From: Poriferisodalis sp965208555
GTDB lineage: Bacteria; Actinomycetota; Acidimicrobiia; Acidimicrobiales; Poriferisodalaceae
Assembly (NCBI RefSeq): GCF_965208555.1
Contig: NZ_OZ242342.1
Coordinates: 3,348,001-3,412,000 of the forward strand
DNA: 64,000 nucleotides
Reading direction: 5' to 3'
Numbering within the stretch: position 1 is the stretch's first letter; each line of letters begins with the position of its first letter. Positions 37,059 through 45,285 of the stretch are shown here, in pieces. The notes below the pieces were generated by a model that was not told the origin of the DNA, searched no databases, and saw nothing but the letters and a program-made list of their open reading frames with translations. Made by a program: the position numbers and the translations under genes.

Positions 37059-38203
37059 GGGGTGGCTCCGTCGAGGACACGGTCGAGGTAGCCGTTGAGG
37101 AAGTTGTGCACACCCTTCTCGTGCGTGCTCATGCGCCCGGGCCGGTAGGCGGGTGAGCTCATCGCCTGCTGCATCGACTCGATCATCACCCGATCCTCTT
37201 CGAGCACCAAAATCTGGTAGTCGTAGTAGATCTTCAGCGTCTCGTCGAAGTCGGGCCGATCGAAGAACTCCTCGGGGAACAGGTGGTAGATGACCACCTT
37301 GGTGTGGCCCTCGTCGATCGGCCACGCGATCATCGGCCGGATGCAGTCGATGCGGCCGAAGAACGTCATGTTGGGCGCCTTGTACGCCGTGCAGGCGAAG
37401 CTGTGCGGCCGGTCATCCAGCCACGGCATCTTGCCGAGCAGCGGTTCGGCGCCCGGCGTGGGCGGGCCGGCGTCGTAGAAGATCGACAGTCCGCCGCCGG
37501 GCTTGATCATCACGTGGTCGGGCTCGAACTTGAAGTTGGCCCCGAAGCTTCCCGCGTGCAGCACCCCCACGTGGTAGAAGTCCATCAAGTTCTCGTGCAC
37601 GAACTTCCAGTTGCACGCCAGGTCGATCTCGAGCTTGTTGCCGAGGCGGCACTTCTCCCACCCGAGGAACGAGAACTCCTCGTCGATCACGGCCATCGCG
37701 TCGGCCAGCGGCTCGGCATCGGGATCGAAGTTGATGAAGATGTTGCCCCGCCAGACATCGAGCCGAAGCGGGGTCAGGGCGCACTCGGCAACGTCGAATC
37801 CTTCGGACTCGGCCATGTAGGCGGCGCTCTTCAACTGGCCGTCGAGGCCGTACACCCAGCCGTGGTAAGGGCAGCTGAACGCCCGCAGATTGCCCTCCCC
37901 GTATGCAATCTCGACACCCCGGTGAACGCACATGTTGTAGTTGGCATGCAGCTTGCCGTCGCGGTCGCGTGAGAGCAGCACGGGCTCATCGACGAGGCGC
38001 AGCGCCATGTAGTCACCCGGGTCGGCCAGCTCCTCGACCCGCCCGACATACAGCCACTCGCGCTTGAAGTACTCGGTCACTTCGCGACGGAAGATCTCTG
38101 GGCTGGCGTAGATCGCGCCCGGTGCATGGCTGGCCTGGTCCAGAGCGGCCCGGGTCTCCCTCGGATCTATCTGCAACGAACCAGGCTCCAACGAATCTGG
38201 CAT
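37055..38203 (-). CDS. Rieske non-heme iron aromatic ring oxygenase, alpha subunit
   Basis: The 382-residue protein has a Rieske [2Fe-2S] centre, CVHRG and CPYHGW (Cys92, His94, Cys111, His114), and the mononuclear iron site NWKFVHENLMDFYHVGVLH (Asp208-region, His211, His216). It would hydroxylate an aromatic or heteroaromatic ring using electrons from a reductase that is not encoded nearby. No beta subunit gene is adjacent, so it may be a homo-oligomeric type. ATG 38203 is preceded by GGGGGG. It is the first gene of the five-gene operon ending at 32321. Confidence 0.9.
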   Translation of the reverse strand: MPDSLEPGSLQIDPRETRAALDQASHAPGAIYASPEIFRREVTEYFKREWLYVGRVEELADPGDYMALRLVDEPVLLSRDRDGKLHANYNMCVHRGVEIAYGEGNLRAFSCPYHGWVYGLDGQLKSAAYMAESEGFDVAECALTPLRLDVWRGNIFINFDPDAEPLADAMAVIDEEFSFLGWEKCRLGNKLEIDLACNWKFVHENLMDFYHVGVLHAGSFGANFKFEPDHVMIKPGGGLSIFYDAGPPTPGAEPLLGKMPWLDDRPHSFACTAYKAPNMTFFGRIDCIRPMIAWPIDEGHTKVVIYHLFPEEFFDRPDFDETLKIYYDYQILVLEEDRVMIESMQQAMSSPAYRPGRMSTHEKGVHNFLNGYLDRVLDGATP

Positions 38204-38307
38204 CACGTCCCCCCATTCCCCACGGCTCCGCCCCATGGAACCGCATTGCGAGACTCGATTCGTTCTCCGTTGCATAGCAGGGCATCCGCCCGCCCGCCAT
38301 GGCCAGT

Positions 38308-38321
38308 GCCTCGACCGAGGC
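38308..38321. promoter_or_regulatory. operator-like palindrome in divergent Rieske/PP2C spacer
   Basis: GCCTCG-AC-CGAGGC is a perfect six-base inverted repeat in the 198-base region between the Rieske operon and the phosphatase. Nothing else recognisable is in this spacer apart from the phosphatase Shine-Dalgarno CGGAG. No regulator gene is adjacent. Confidence 0.3.
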
Positions 38322-38401
38322 CGTGTGGCCGCGGAAATCAATTGGGCTCCGGCCGATGCGCTTCGGTACCGTCGCTGGTGAGACTTCGAACGGAGTGCTC
38401 T

Positions 38402-39211
38402 GTGACCCGGATATCAGCCGCCTCGGTCGGTGTCGACATCGCCACGCGGGCTGAGGTTGGGCCGCGGGATCGGCAGGAGGACCGCGTCCGGACGGTCGCG
38501 AACGCTGACGGCTCGTGGGTGATGGCGGTGGCTGACGGGCTGGGCGGTCATCCGTTCGGGGACGAGGCTGCCCAGGCCGCAGTGGATGCGCTGCCCGAAC
38601 GCATCACCAGCCAGGCAGAGATGACCGCAGCATTCGATGCGGCGAACGCGGCCGCATGGGGTCTGCATCCCGAGATGCGCAGCCCCGACGAGGGCGTGTC
38701 GTCGGTGATCGCGCTCACGACGCTCGTGGTTGCCGCGTGGACACCCGAAGGCCGCCTGCTGGTGTCGTGGGCGGGGGACTCGATGGCGTTCTTGGTGCCC
38801 ATCGCGGGAGGGCCGGGCTGGCACAGCACCCCTCATGGCGGGCCGATGGGATTCGTCAGCCGCGGCATCGGCATGTTCCGGGCCAGCCCGGGCAGCACCT
38901 ACGAGCTGCCGGCGGGCCACCTCGAGAACCTCAGCGAGGACGTGCCCGCGGCCCGTGTCCAAGGCTGGATCAGCGACCAGGGGCTGCTGGTCGTGCTGGC
39001 CACCGATGGGCTGTTCGACCCGGTATTGATGACGCATGACCGGGGCTGGTTCGGCGACGACGCAGACGATCTGAGCCTCGGCTTCGCGCTGCCGCCCGAG
39101 CGGCGGGAATCGGCCGACACAGTCGCCGACACGCTGATGGACACCGCCCGCTTCGCCGGCCTGATCGACAACACCACCATCGCGGTCGCCCGTCTCACAC
39201 TCGGGACCTGA
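38402..39211 (+). CDS. PP2C-family serine/threonine phosphatase
   Basis: The 269-residue protein has PP2C metal-site motifs: RQEDRVRT near the N-terminus, VADGLGGHPFGDEAA (about residues 44-58), SWAGDSMAF and LATDGLFD, plus DNTTIAVA at the end. Characterised relatives dephosphorylate serine/threonine residues in the cytoplasm and counter eukaryotic-like kinases. No such kinase is nearby in the window. GTG 38402 is chosen, with CGGAG seven bases upstream. It diverges from the Rieske operon. Confidence 0.85.
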   Translation: MTRISAASVGVDIATRAEVGPRDRQEDRVRTVANADGSWVMAVADGLGGHPFGDEAAQAAVDALPERITSQAEMTAAFDAANAAAWGLHPEMRSPDEGVSSVIALTTLVVAAWTPEGRLLVSWAGDSMAFLVPIAGGPGWHSTPHGGPMGFVSRGIGMFRASPGSTYELPAGHLENLSEDVPAARVQGWISDQGLLVVLATDGLFDPVLMTHDRGWFGDDADDLSLGFALPPERRESADTVADTLMDTARFAGLIDNTTIAVARLTLGT

Positions 39212-39240
39212 CCCCTGAGCGGACATGATGTGAGTCGGTG

Positions 39241-40692
39241 TCAGCTCACCTCGAACGCATCGAGGTGAAGGTCGCGCATCTCGCGACGGAAGCGGGTCCA
39301 GCTGCCGGGGAAGAACGGCAGGATGCGACCGTTGCGGTCGCGGTACCAGCCGGGGCAGTCGCCCGCCCAGCTCATCTCCTGCAGCTCCGCTTGGGTGGCT
39401 TCGGCCCATTCATGGGTGGCGTCTCGGCGAGCCTCGATGGCGTTCGCGCCGCGGGCGAGCAGATGATGGATCCAGCGGCCGATGTAGTCGGTGGCGACTT
39501 CGGCCGTCATGAACACAGGGGCATGGCCTGGGGATCCGTTGACACCAGCGACGGTGAACCAATTCGGGAAGCCCGGGATGGCGACGCCCCGGAATGCTTC
39601 GGGCGCCCGACCGAAGGCTGTCCGCAGGTCGAGGCCGTCGCGCCCATAGATCTCCAACGCAGGCCCGCCATCGGCCCGGCCACCCAGCTTGTACCCGGTG
39701 CAGAAGATGGCGACGTCGACATCGACCTCGGTACCGTCGGCGCTGACCACGCCGCTCGGGGTCAGCGCGGTGACGCCGTGCGGAACGAGCGTCACGTGAT
39801 CCAGCGCCAGGGCGGGGTAGTAGTCGTCGGAGACCAGGATGCGTTTGCATCCCGGCTCGAACGAGGGTGTCAGTGCGGCGATCGTGTCCGGATCGGAGAT
39901 CGCAGCGCGCATCTGGTCCATGACCTCAGCGCGCAGCTCCTCGATGGCGTCGGTCTTCTTCTCGAACGCCCGTTGCCACAGCATGGTGTCGCGGTACTGC
40001 TGGCGCCGAGCGCGGTGCCAACCCTCGTCGGTGGCCAGCTCCGCCTTCTCCTCATCGGTGTAGAAGCGGTTGCCGCGAGGGCGAACCCAGTTGGGCGTAC
40101 GCGAGTACACGAAGACCTCGGCCGCGTCCTTCGCCACCTCGGGAACGACCTGAACCGCGGCCGCTGCGCTGCCCACCACCGCGACCCGACGCCCGGCGAG
40201 CTCGACGTCGTGGCGCCACGAACCGGCGTGCCACACCAGGCCTTCGAAGGAGTCGAAGCCGTCGAGGGTGGGGTAGTGGGGTTCGGTGAGGCCGCCAGTG
40301 GCTGAGACGACGAAGCGGTGGCGGAGCCGTTCGCCCTCTGCCAGTTCGAGTTCCCAGCAGGCGTCGTCAGGCTGCCACGATGCCCGGTCGACGGTGGTGT
40401 TGAGCCGGATGTGGTCGGCGATGCCGTACTTCTCGGCGCACGACCTGATGTAGGCCTGGATCTCGGATTGGCCGGAGAACACCATCGAGAAGTCGGGGTT
40501 GGGCTCGAAGCTGTAGCAGTAGATGTGCGACGGGATGTCGCAGTGCAGTCCGGGATAGGTGTTGCGCAGCCACGTCCCGCCGACATCGGACTGCTTCTCG
40601 TAGACGACGAAGTCGTCGATGCCCAGACGCTTGAGCTGGATGCCCATCACCACGCCGCTGAGGCCCGCGCCCAAGATCCCGACCAGCGCCAT
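39241..40692 (-). CDS. flavin-containing Baeyer-Villiger-type monooxygenase
   Basis: The 483-residue enzyme has two Rossmann motifs, GILGAGLSGVVMGI (residues 5-18) and VAVVGSAAAAVQVVP, and between them the Baeyer-Villiger fingerprint FxGxxxHxxxW as FEGLVWHAGSW. An ATGGLTEPHYP and FCTGYKLG motif complete the class B signature. It would insert oxygen next to a carbonyl using NADPH and O2. Substrate is unknown. It converges with the phosphatase and faces the acyl-CoA dehydrogenase, with 43 bases between their starts. Confidence 0.9.
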   Translation of the reverse strand: MALVGILGAGLSGVVMGIQLKRLGIDDFVVYEKQSDVGGTWLRNTYPGLHCDIPSHIYCYSFEPNPDFSMVFSGQSEIQAYIRSCAEKYGIADHIRLNTTVDRASWQPDDACWELELAEGERLRHRFVVSATGGLTEPHYPTLDGFDSFEGLVWHAGSWRHDVELAGRRVAVVGSAAAAVQVVPEVAKDAAEVFVYSRTPNWVRPRGNRFYTDEEKAELATDEGWHRARRQQYRDTMLWQRAFEKKTDAIEELRAEVMDQMRAAISDPDTIAALTPSFEPGCKRILVSDDYYPALALDHVTLVPHGVTALTPSGVVSADGTEVDVDVAIFCTGYKLGGRADGGPALEIYGRDGLDLRTAFGRAPEAFRGVAIPGFPNWFTVAGVNGSPGHAPVFMTAEVATDYIGRWIHHLLARGANAIEARRDATHEWAEATQAELQEMSWAGDCPGWYRDRNGRILPFFPGSWTRFRREMRDLHLDAFEVS

Positions 40693-40735
40693 GGCACTAG
40701 TGTCTCAGCGGAGGCCGCGGGGGACAGGCTCGAGC

Positions 40736-41941
40736 ATGACGGTCTACGACGAGGCGCACGAGTGGTACTCGGCTCACTGGGATGCCGAGATGCCCGTGGG
40801 GGACTGGTGGCGGCTCATCTCCGAGTCCGGATGGGGCTACCCGTTCTGGCCGGCCGATCGGTTCGGTCGCGGCCTCAGCCACCTCGAAGCCACCGAAGCC
40901 GATCGCGCCCGAGATGACGTCGGGGCGTTCGGGCCTCCGAACGGGGTGGCGGTGACGCTGGTGGCGCCCACACTGTTCGAGCACGGACCCGACCTGCTCC
41001 TCGATCGCTACCTGCCGAAGATCGCCACAGGTGAAGAGCTCTGGTGTCAGCTCTTCTCCGAGCCCGGCGCCGGATCGGACCTGGCAGGGCTGCGGACCAC
41101 CGCCGAGCGAGACGGCGACGAGTGGATCATCAACGGCCAGAAGGTCTGGACCACTGCTGCTCACACGGCCGATCGGGCCGTCGTGATGGCGCGCACCGAC
41201 CCCGGCGTGACCAAGCACCAGGGCATCTCGTTCTTCTGCATCGACATGGGCCAGCCCGGCGTCGAGGTTCGCCCCTTGCGGGACATGACCGGTGATTGCG
41301 AGTTCAACGAGGTTTTCATGGACAACGCCCGCGTGCGTCACGACGATGCGATCGGCGGGCTGAACAACGGCTGGCGGGCGGCCATGACGATGCTGGCCGT
41401 CGAGCGCGAGCTCGATGCCGTGGGCCACGACGGCGGCGGTGACGTCGTCAACGACGTCGACCTCTCGACGCCTGTCGGAGTTGTCCAGCATTCCCAGGCC
41501 ACCAGCACCGGCATCTCGGGTTTCAGCTACACCACAGGCGCCATGAAAGACCAGGTCGTCCGATCGTTGCTCGATGACGAGGACCGAACCGATCCGCTGC
41601 TGCGACAGGCGTTGGCCAACGCACACATCGAACGAGTTGTCCTGGACTGGAACGGCGCGAGACAGGTGAATCCGTCGCTCGGCAAGCTCGGCAACTCGCT
41701 GTTGTGCCGCACCCTGCGCGATCTGGGCTTCTCCGGCAAGGGCATGCCCGCACAGCTCGGCCGCGACGATCAGCCCGACGGCGGTCACTTCCTGAAGACG
41801 GCACTGTTCGCCCAGGGCATGGCTATCGCCGGCGGTACCGACGAGATCCAGCGCAACCTCATCGGCGAGCGCGAGCTCGGTCTGCCCAAAGAGCCTGATC
41901 CGACTCGGGGTCTGGCGTTCAGCGAGCTCCCCGACCAGTAG
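40736..41941 (+). CDS. acyl-CoA dehydrogenase family protein
   Basis: The 401-residue flavoenzyme has the ACAD substrate/FAD motifs LFSEPGAGSDLAGLRT (about residues 104-119), INGQKVWTTAAHTAD and the C-terminal FAD loop AGGTDEIQRNLIGERELGLPKEP. It would dehydrogenate an acyl-CoA at the alpha-beta bond. Between about residues 230 and 270 it is longer and glycine-rich (VGHDGGGDVVNDVD) than usual. The ATG at 40736 was chosen. It is followed after nine bases by a SnoaL-like gene with a Shine-Dalgarno. Confidence 0.9.
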   Translation: MTVYDEAHEWYSAHWDAEMPVGDWWRLISESGWGYPFWPADRFGRGLSHLEATEADRARDDVGAFGPPNGVAVTLVAPTLFEHGPDLLLDRYLPKIATGEELWCQLFSEPGAGSDLAGLRTTAERDGDEWIINGQKVWTTAAHTADRAVVMARTDPGVTKHQGISFFCIDMGQPGVEVRPLRDMTGDCEFNEVFMDNARVRHDDAIGGLNNGWRAAMTMLAVERELDAVGHDGGGDVVNDVDLSTPVGVVQHSQATSTGISGFSYTTGAMKDQVVRSLLDDEDRTDPLLRQALANAHIERVVLDWNGARQVNPSLGKLGNSLLCRTLRDLGFSGKGMPAQLGRDDQPDGGHFLKTALFAQGMAIAGGTDEIQRNLIGERELGLPKEPDPTRGLAFSELPDQ

Positions 41942-41950
41942 GAGAGGCCA

Positions 41951-42424
41951 ATGCCCTACACCGCACAACAGCTGTCGGACCTCCAGGACATACGCGACGT
42001 CCTGCACTCGTACTGCCGCGCCATCGATGACAACCGTCCCGACGACGTGGTCGAGCTGTTCACCGATGACTGCGAGTACGACTACGGCGGCGAACTCGGG
42101 ACGTTCAACGACAAGGCGTACGCGTACAAGTTCTTCCGGGCCGGGACCGACAAGATCTACAAGCGGTCTGCGCACTACGTGAGCAACATCGAGGTCAGCT
42201 TCAACGGCGAGGACTCGGCCGAGACGGTGACCTATCTCGACGCGTGGCACGAGTTCCACGAGGACATCGACAACGCCTGGATCTTCGGGCGCTACGTCGA
42301 CTCGTTCGTGCGCACCGAGGCCGGTTGGAGGATCTGCAAGCGCCAGGTGCTCACGATGGGTCAGGAAGCGTGGCCCCGCGAGGTCGACTACATGGCGCGC
42401 CACGTGCTGCCGCCTCGTCGCTGA
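41951..42424 (+). CDS. nuclear transport factor 2/SnoaL-like protein
   Basis: The 157-residue protein starts LQDIRDVLHSYCRAIDDNRPDDVVELFTDDCEYDYGG (about residues 10-46), the alpha helices and first strand of a SnoaL-like cone fold, and ends with a conserved GWRICKRQVLTM strand. Members are small cyclases, isomerases or dehydratases acting on polyketides, steroids or aromatic compounds; the function here is unknown. TAGGAGAGG precedes ATG 41951. The gene is probably cotranscribed with the acyl-CoA dehydrogenase. Confidence 0.82.
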   Translation: MPYTAQQLSDLQDIRDVLHSYCRAIDDNRPDDVVELFTDDCEYDYGGELGTFNDKAYAYKFFRAGTDKIYKRSAHYVSNIEVSFNGEDSAETVTYLDAWHEFHEDIDNAWIFGRYVDSFVRTEAGWRICKRQVLTMGQEAWPREVDYMARHVLPPRR

Positions 42425-42446
42425 GGTTCGCTACAAGTCTGTGGGG

Positions 42447-42519
42447 TGGAGCTAAGGGGAATTGAACCCCTGACCTCTTCCATGCCATGGAAGCGCTCTA
42501 CCAACTGAGCTATAGCCCC
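42447..42519 (-). tRNA. tRNA-Ala (anticodon GGC)
   Basis: A complete cloverleaf is read on the minus strand. The acceptor is GGGGCTA with TAGCTCC (one G.U pair). The D-arm contains GCTCAGTTGGTAGAGC, the anticodon arm is CTTCC-ATGGCAT-GGAAG with anticodon GGC, and the T-arm is GGGGTTCAATTCCCC. The discriminator base is A and the CCA end is not encoded. It reads GCC/GCU alanine codons. Confidence 0.95.
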
Positions 42520-42606
42520 GAGGCCTCACGACGATACCAGCGCGCTGGCGAGATTCGAGAGTTGACCGTGACGGCAAATCGGTGCGCGTGCGGCTTGTTG
42601 CGGGCA

Positions 42607-42612
42607 TATCGT
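42607..42612 (+). promoter_or_regulatory. candidate -10 box of leaderless promoter (PNPOx-like gene)
   Basis: TATCGT ends seven bases before the ATG at 42620. No Shine-Dalgarno sequence precedes that start. Confidence 0.45.
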
Positions 42613-42619
42613 CAGGCCC

Positions 42620-43006
42620 ATGAGCATCCCCGTGGAGCCGGCCGATATCGGCAAGCAGATGGAGCAGTTCGGCACTGCGGCGTACGTGCTGACGGTGCGC
42701 GACGACGCCACGCCGCACATCGCGCACCTCGATATGCGACTTGACGGTGACGTCCTGCGGTGCGGCGCCAGCCGGTCCGCCGCGGCCAACGTGGCCAGCC
42801 AGCCGAACATCTCGGTGCTGTGGCCGCCGCACGAGCCTCGCGGCTACTCGATGATCGTGGACGTCGAGGCCCGTACCGTCGAAGGTGCCGACGGACTCGA
42901 GCTGGAACTGCGGCCGACCTCGGGTGTCCTGCACCGGCCCGCCACACCTGCCACGCCCGCAGCGAATCCCAATTGCGGCTCTGACTGCGCCCCGCTGGGC
43001 GCGTGA
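42620..43006 (+). CDS. pyridoxamine 5'-phosphate oxidase-like flavin/F420-binding protein
   Basis: The 128-residue split-barrel protein has YVLTVRDDATPHIAHLDMRLDGDVLRCGASRSAAANVASQPNISVLWPP, the early beta strands of a PNPOx-fold. Such short members in actinobacteria bind FMN, heme or coenzyme F420; the cofactor cannot be fixed here. The last 25 residues (HRPATPATPAANPNCG) are low complexity, so the end may be eroded. The gene seems leaderless. Its 3' neighbour is a short repeat of the LLM gene ending. Confidence 0.75.
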   Translation: MSIPVEPADIGKQMEQFGTAAYVLTVRDDATPHIAHLDMRLDGDVLRCGASRSAAANVASQPNISVLWPPHEPRGYSMIVDVEARTVEGADGLELELRPTSGVLHRPATPATPAANPNCGSDCAPLGA

Positions 43007-43013
43007 GCTGGCG

Positions 43014-43032
43014 TTAGCTTTTCAGATCGTCG
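43014..43032 (-). repeat. short repeat of the LLM gene 3' end
   Basis: On the minus strand the bases encode SDDLKS and stop, echoing the LLM protein ending FDDLKS at 43073-43091 with 16 of 19 bases identical. It may be a remnant of a duplicated gene, but it is short. Confidence 0.35.
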
Positions 43033-43059
43033 CTGTGTTTGATGCTTCAACGACGCTTC

Positions 43060-43079
43060 GAGCTAGCAGGCGCTAGCTC
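43060..43079 (-). terminator. inverted repeat overlapping the LLM gene stop
   Basis: GAGCTAGC and GCTAGCTC are perfect eight-base arms around a four-base loop and include the LLM stop codon. No T-run follows, so terminator function is uncertain. Confidence 0.3.
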
Positions 43080-44086
43080 TTCAGGTCGTCGAAGATCGTC
43101 TGCCAGCGCTGGCGGTCGCCCTTGTAGGGGGCGTAGAAGCTGATGCGGTCCACGACATCGTCGAAGCGGCGCTTCAGCTCGGTGGCAACGCCTTCGGGCT
43201 CGGCCACGACGGCGAACGCATCGAGGATGTCATCGTCGACCAGGTTGGCCATCTCCACCCAGCGGCCTTCCTTGGACATTGCATTCAGCTCGGTCTGCAT
43301 GTCGCCCCAGCCGTGGCAGTCGAGCACGGGCCGGTACGCCGGCGTCGAGCCGTAGAACGCGACCTGCTGCTTGGTGGCCTGCCGGGCCTTCTCCATGTCC
43401 TCTTCGGTGTTGCCGGTGACGATGAATGACGGCCCAGAGATCGTGATCTCGCTGGGGTCACGCCCGGCCCGGGCTGCGCCTCGCTCGAGCGCCGGGATCG
43501 TCTCCTCGCGCAGGTACTTCTCGGTGGTGAATCCGTGGCAGAGGAACACGTCGCAGGTCTCACCCGCCACCTCGGTCATCAGCGGCCCGACGCCCGCCAG
43601 CGCCAGGCGCGGCGGTCCGTGCGGATTGGGCCCAGGGTCGAAGAACGGCGTCATCAGCGTGTGCTCGTAGAAGTCGCCGCGGAAGTTCAGCTTCTCGCCG
43701 TTGTTCCAGCAGTTCCAGATGGCCTTGATCGCCATGATCATCTCGCGCATGCGAGCCGCCGGCTTCGACCACTCCATCGAGAATCGCCGGGTGATGTGCG
43801 GGCGGATCTGGCTGCCGAGACCCAAGACGAAGCGCCCTTCCGACATCGTCTGGATGTCGTTGGCGCTGTAGGCCAGCGACATCGGGTTGCGGGCGAAGCC
43901 GACCACGATGTTCGTGCCCAGGTCCACCGACTCGGTCGCGTGCGCGACGAGCGGCAGCATGGTGAACGGGTCGTGGCACGTCTCGGGCACCCACAGGCCG
44001 TCGTAGCCCAGCTCTTCCTGTTCCCGACTCGATTCGATGATCCCATCGAATCCGCTTGTGACTCCGAGGCCGCCGTCTACCTTCAT
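43073..44086 (-). CDS. LLM class (luciferase-like) flavin-dependent oxidoreductase
   Basis: The 337-residue protein is a bacterial-luciferase-like TIM barrel. It starts MKVDGGLGVT, and continues ELGYDGLWVPETCHDPFTMLPLVAHAT (about residues 30-55), VDLGTNIVVGFARNPMSLAYSANDIQTMS and FVLGLGSQIRPHITRRFSM. This subset in actinobacteria is usually F420-dependent and called TIGR03617-like; it oxidises or reduces small molecules. ATG 44086 lies seven bases after a TATCGT box. A longer frame to 44269 overlaps the next gene and is not family-like. Confidence 0.88.
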   Translation of the reverse strand: MKVDGGLGVTSGFDGIIESSREQEELGYDGLWVPETCHDPFTMLPLVAHATESVDLGTNIVVGFARNPMSLAYSANDIQTMSEGRFVLGLGSQIRPHITRRFSMEWSKPAARMREMIMAIKAIWNCWNNGEKLNFRGDFYEHTLMTPFFDPGPNPHGPPRLALAGVGPLMTEVAGETCDVFLCHGFTTEKYLREETIPALERGAARAGRDPSEITISGPSFIVTGNTEEDMEKARQATKQQVAFYGSTPAYRPVLDCHGWGDMQTELNAMSKEGRWVEMANLVDDDILDAFAVVAEPEGVATELKRRFDDVVDRISFYAPYKGDRQRWQTIFDDLKS

Positions 44087-44093
44087 GGCGGGG

Positions 44094-44099
44094 ACGATA
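44094..44099 (-). promoter_or_regulatory. candidate -10 box of leaderless promoter (LLM oxidoreductase)
   Basis: TATCGT on the minus strand ends seven bases before the ATG at 44086. It falls right at the 3' end of the kinase gene. Confidence 0.45.
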
Positions 44100-44103
44100 G
44101 TGG

Positions 44104-45153
44104 CTAGAGGTTTGCCAGCACCGATTCCGCCCGCTCGGCAAGCGCCACGATGCTGTCGGGAAACTCGTGCACCTCGGGCGGGATATCGGGAATGGCGCCG
44201 CCCACATAGCGGGCATGCACCCCTTCGAGAATGCACGCCAGACGCCAGCTCGCGAACGCGAAGAACCACTGCATGGCGCTGACGTCGCGGCCCGTCAACC
44301 TCGCGTACTCCTCCGCTAGCTGCTCGCGTGTCCAGAAGCCCTCAGCAGCAGTGGCGTCGTGGCCCAGCGGGTTGAAGCCGTCGCCCGGCTCCACCCAGTA
44401 GCCCAGCGAGAAACCGAAGTCGGCCAACGGGTCGCCCAGCGTGGAGATCTCCCAGTCCAGCACCGCCGCCAGTTCGCCATCGGTGCGGGACAGGCAGTTG
44501 TCCAAGCGGTAGTCGCCGTGCACCAGCGTGGCCTCGGTCTGGGGCGGGATGGTCGACACGAGCATGTCGTGGACTCGTTCGATGATCGGCAGATCCCGCG
44601 AGGTCATGGCGTTGAACTGGCGTCGCCAAACATGGATCTGCCGGGCCACGTAGTCCTCCGGGCGCCCGAGGGTGTCCAGGCCAGTGCCCCCCAGATCGGT
44701 GTCGTGGATGACGGCCTGTACCTCGACCAGCTGCTGGCTCAGCACCCCCCGGGCCTCGGGCGCCAGCATCTCCGCATCGGCCAGCGAGCGCAGCACCGTG
44801 CCGTCCACGAACTCGGTCACATAGAAGTCGGCGCCGTTGATCTCTGCATCAGTGCACAGGCCCACCACCGGGGGAGTGGGAACCGGCGTGGGCTCCAGCG
44901 CCGCCAGGATGCGGTGCTCGCGGACCATGTCGTGTGCGCTGGCCAGCAGATGCGCCAGCGGCGGGCGGCGCAGCACCCACCGTCGCCCCTCGGAATCAGC
45001 GACGCGGTAGGTCAGATTCGAGTGGCCGCCGGTGATCAGCTCGAACGACAACGGCGGGTCGAGCTCGACTCGCTCGGCAAGCCATGCGGTGACCGGCGCG
45101 GCGTCGATGCCTGCGACGCTGCCGGCGGCTGCGGAATGGGCTGAGCTGGTCAC
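44104..45153 (-). CDS. phosphotransferase family protein (APH / ACAD10-11 kinase type), second copy
   Basis: The 349-residue kinase-like protein has GGHSNLTYRV (residues 42-51), VLRRPPLAHLL, LVHGDYRLDNCLS and DWEISTLGDPLADFGFS, the same motif set as the protein at 21178. They are paralogues of the ACAD10/ACAD11 N-terminal kinase type. The start is GTG 45153 with GGGAGG upstream. An acyl-CoA dehydrogenase gene lies about 3 kb away, the usual partner enzyme in 4-hydroxy acid breakdown, though not in the same operon. Substrate phosphorylation is inferred. Confidence 0.87.
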   Translation of the reverse strand: MTSSAHSAAAGSVAGIDAAPVTAWLAERVELDPPLSFELITGGHSNLTYRVADSEGRRWVLRRPPLAHLLASAHDMVREHRILAALEPTPVPTPPVVGLCTDAEINGADFYVTEFVDGTVLRSLADAEMLAPEARGVLSQQLVEVQAVIHDTDLGGTGLDTLGRPEDYVARQIHVWRRQFNAMTSRDLPIIERVHDMLVSTIPPQTEATLVHGDYRLDNCLSRTDGELAAVLDWEISTLGDPLADFGFSLGYWVEPGDGFNPLGHDATAAEGFWTREQLAEEYARLTGRDVSAMQWFFAFASWRLACILEGVHARYVGGAIPDIPPEVHEFPDSIVALAERAESVLANL

Positions 45154-45273
45154 CGTCGTTGCCTCCCTCGGTCGATTGAGCCGACAACATCATTGCCTCA
45201 GGGGCGCTAAGGCGTCTCGCGTATCGACGATCATGCCCAGCGCGGGGTCGTGCCGAGGACCGAAGTACGCCAA

Positions 45274-45279
45274 TACGCT
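45274..45279 (+). promoter_or_regulatory. candidate -10 box of leaderless promoter (MFS transporter)
   Basis: TACGCT ends six bases before a GTG at 45286. This is the reason for choosing that start over the upstream GTG at 45250. Confidence 0.35.
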
Positions 45280-45285
45280 GCGCCG

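Noticed and set aside
40697..42403. A 568-residue minus-strand frame opposite the acyl-CoA dehydrogenase
   Set aside because: Shadow of a well-conserved gene and no recognisable domain.
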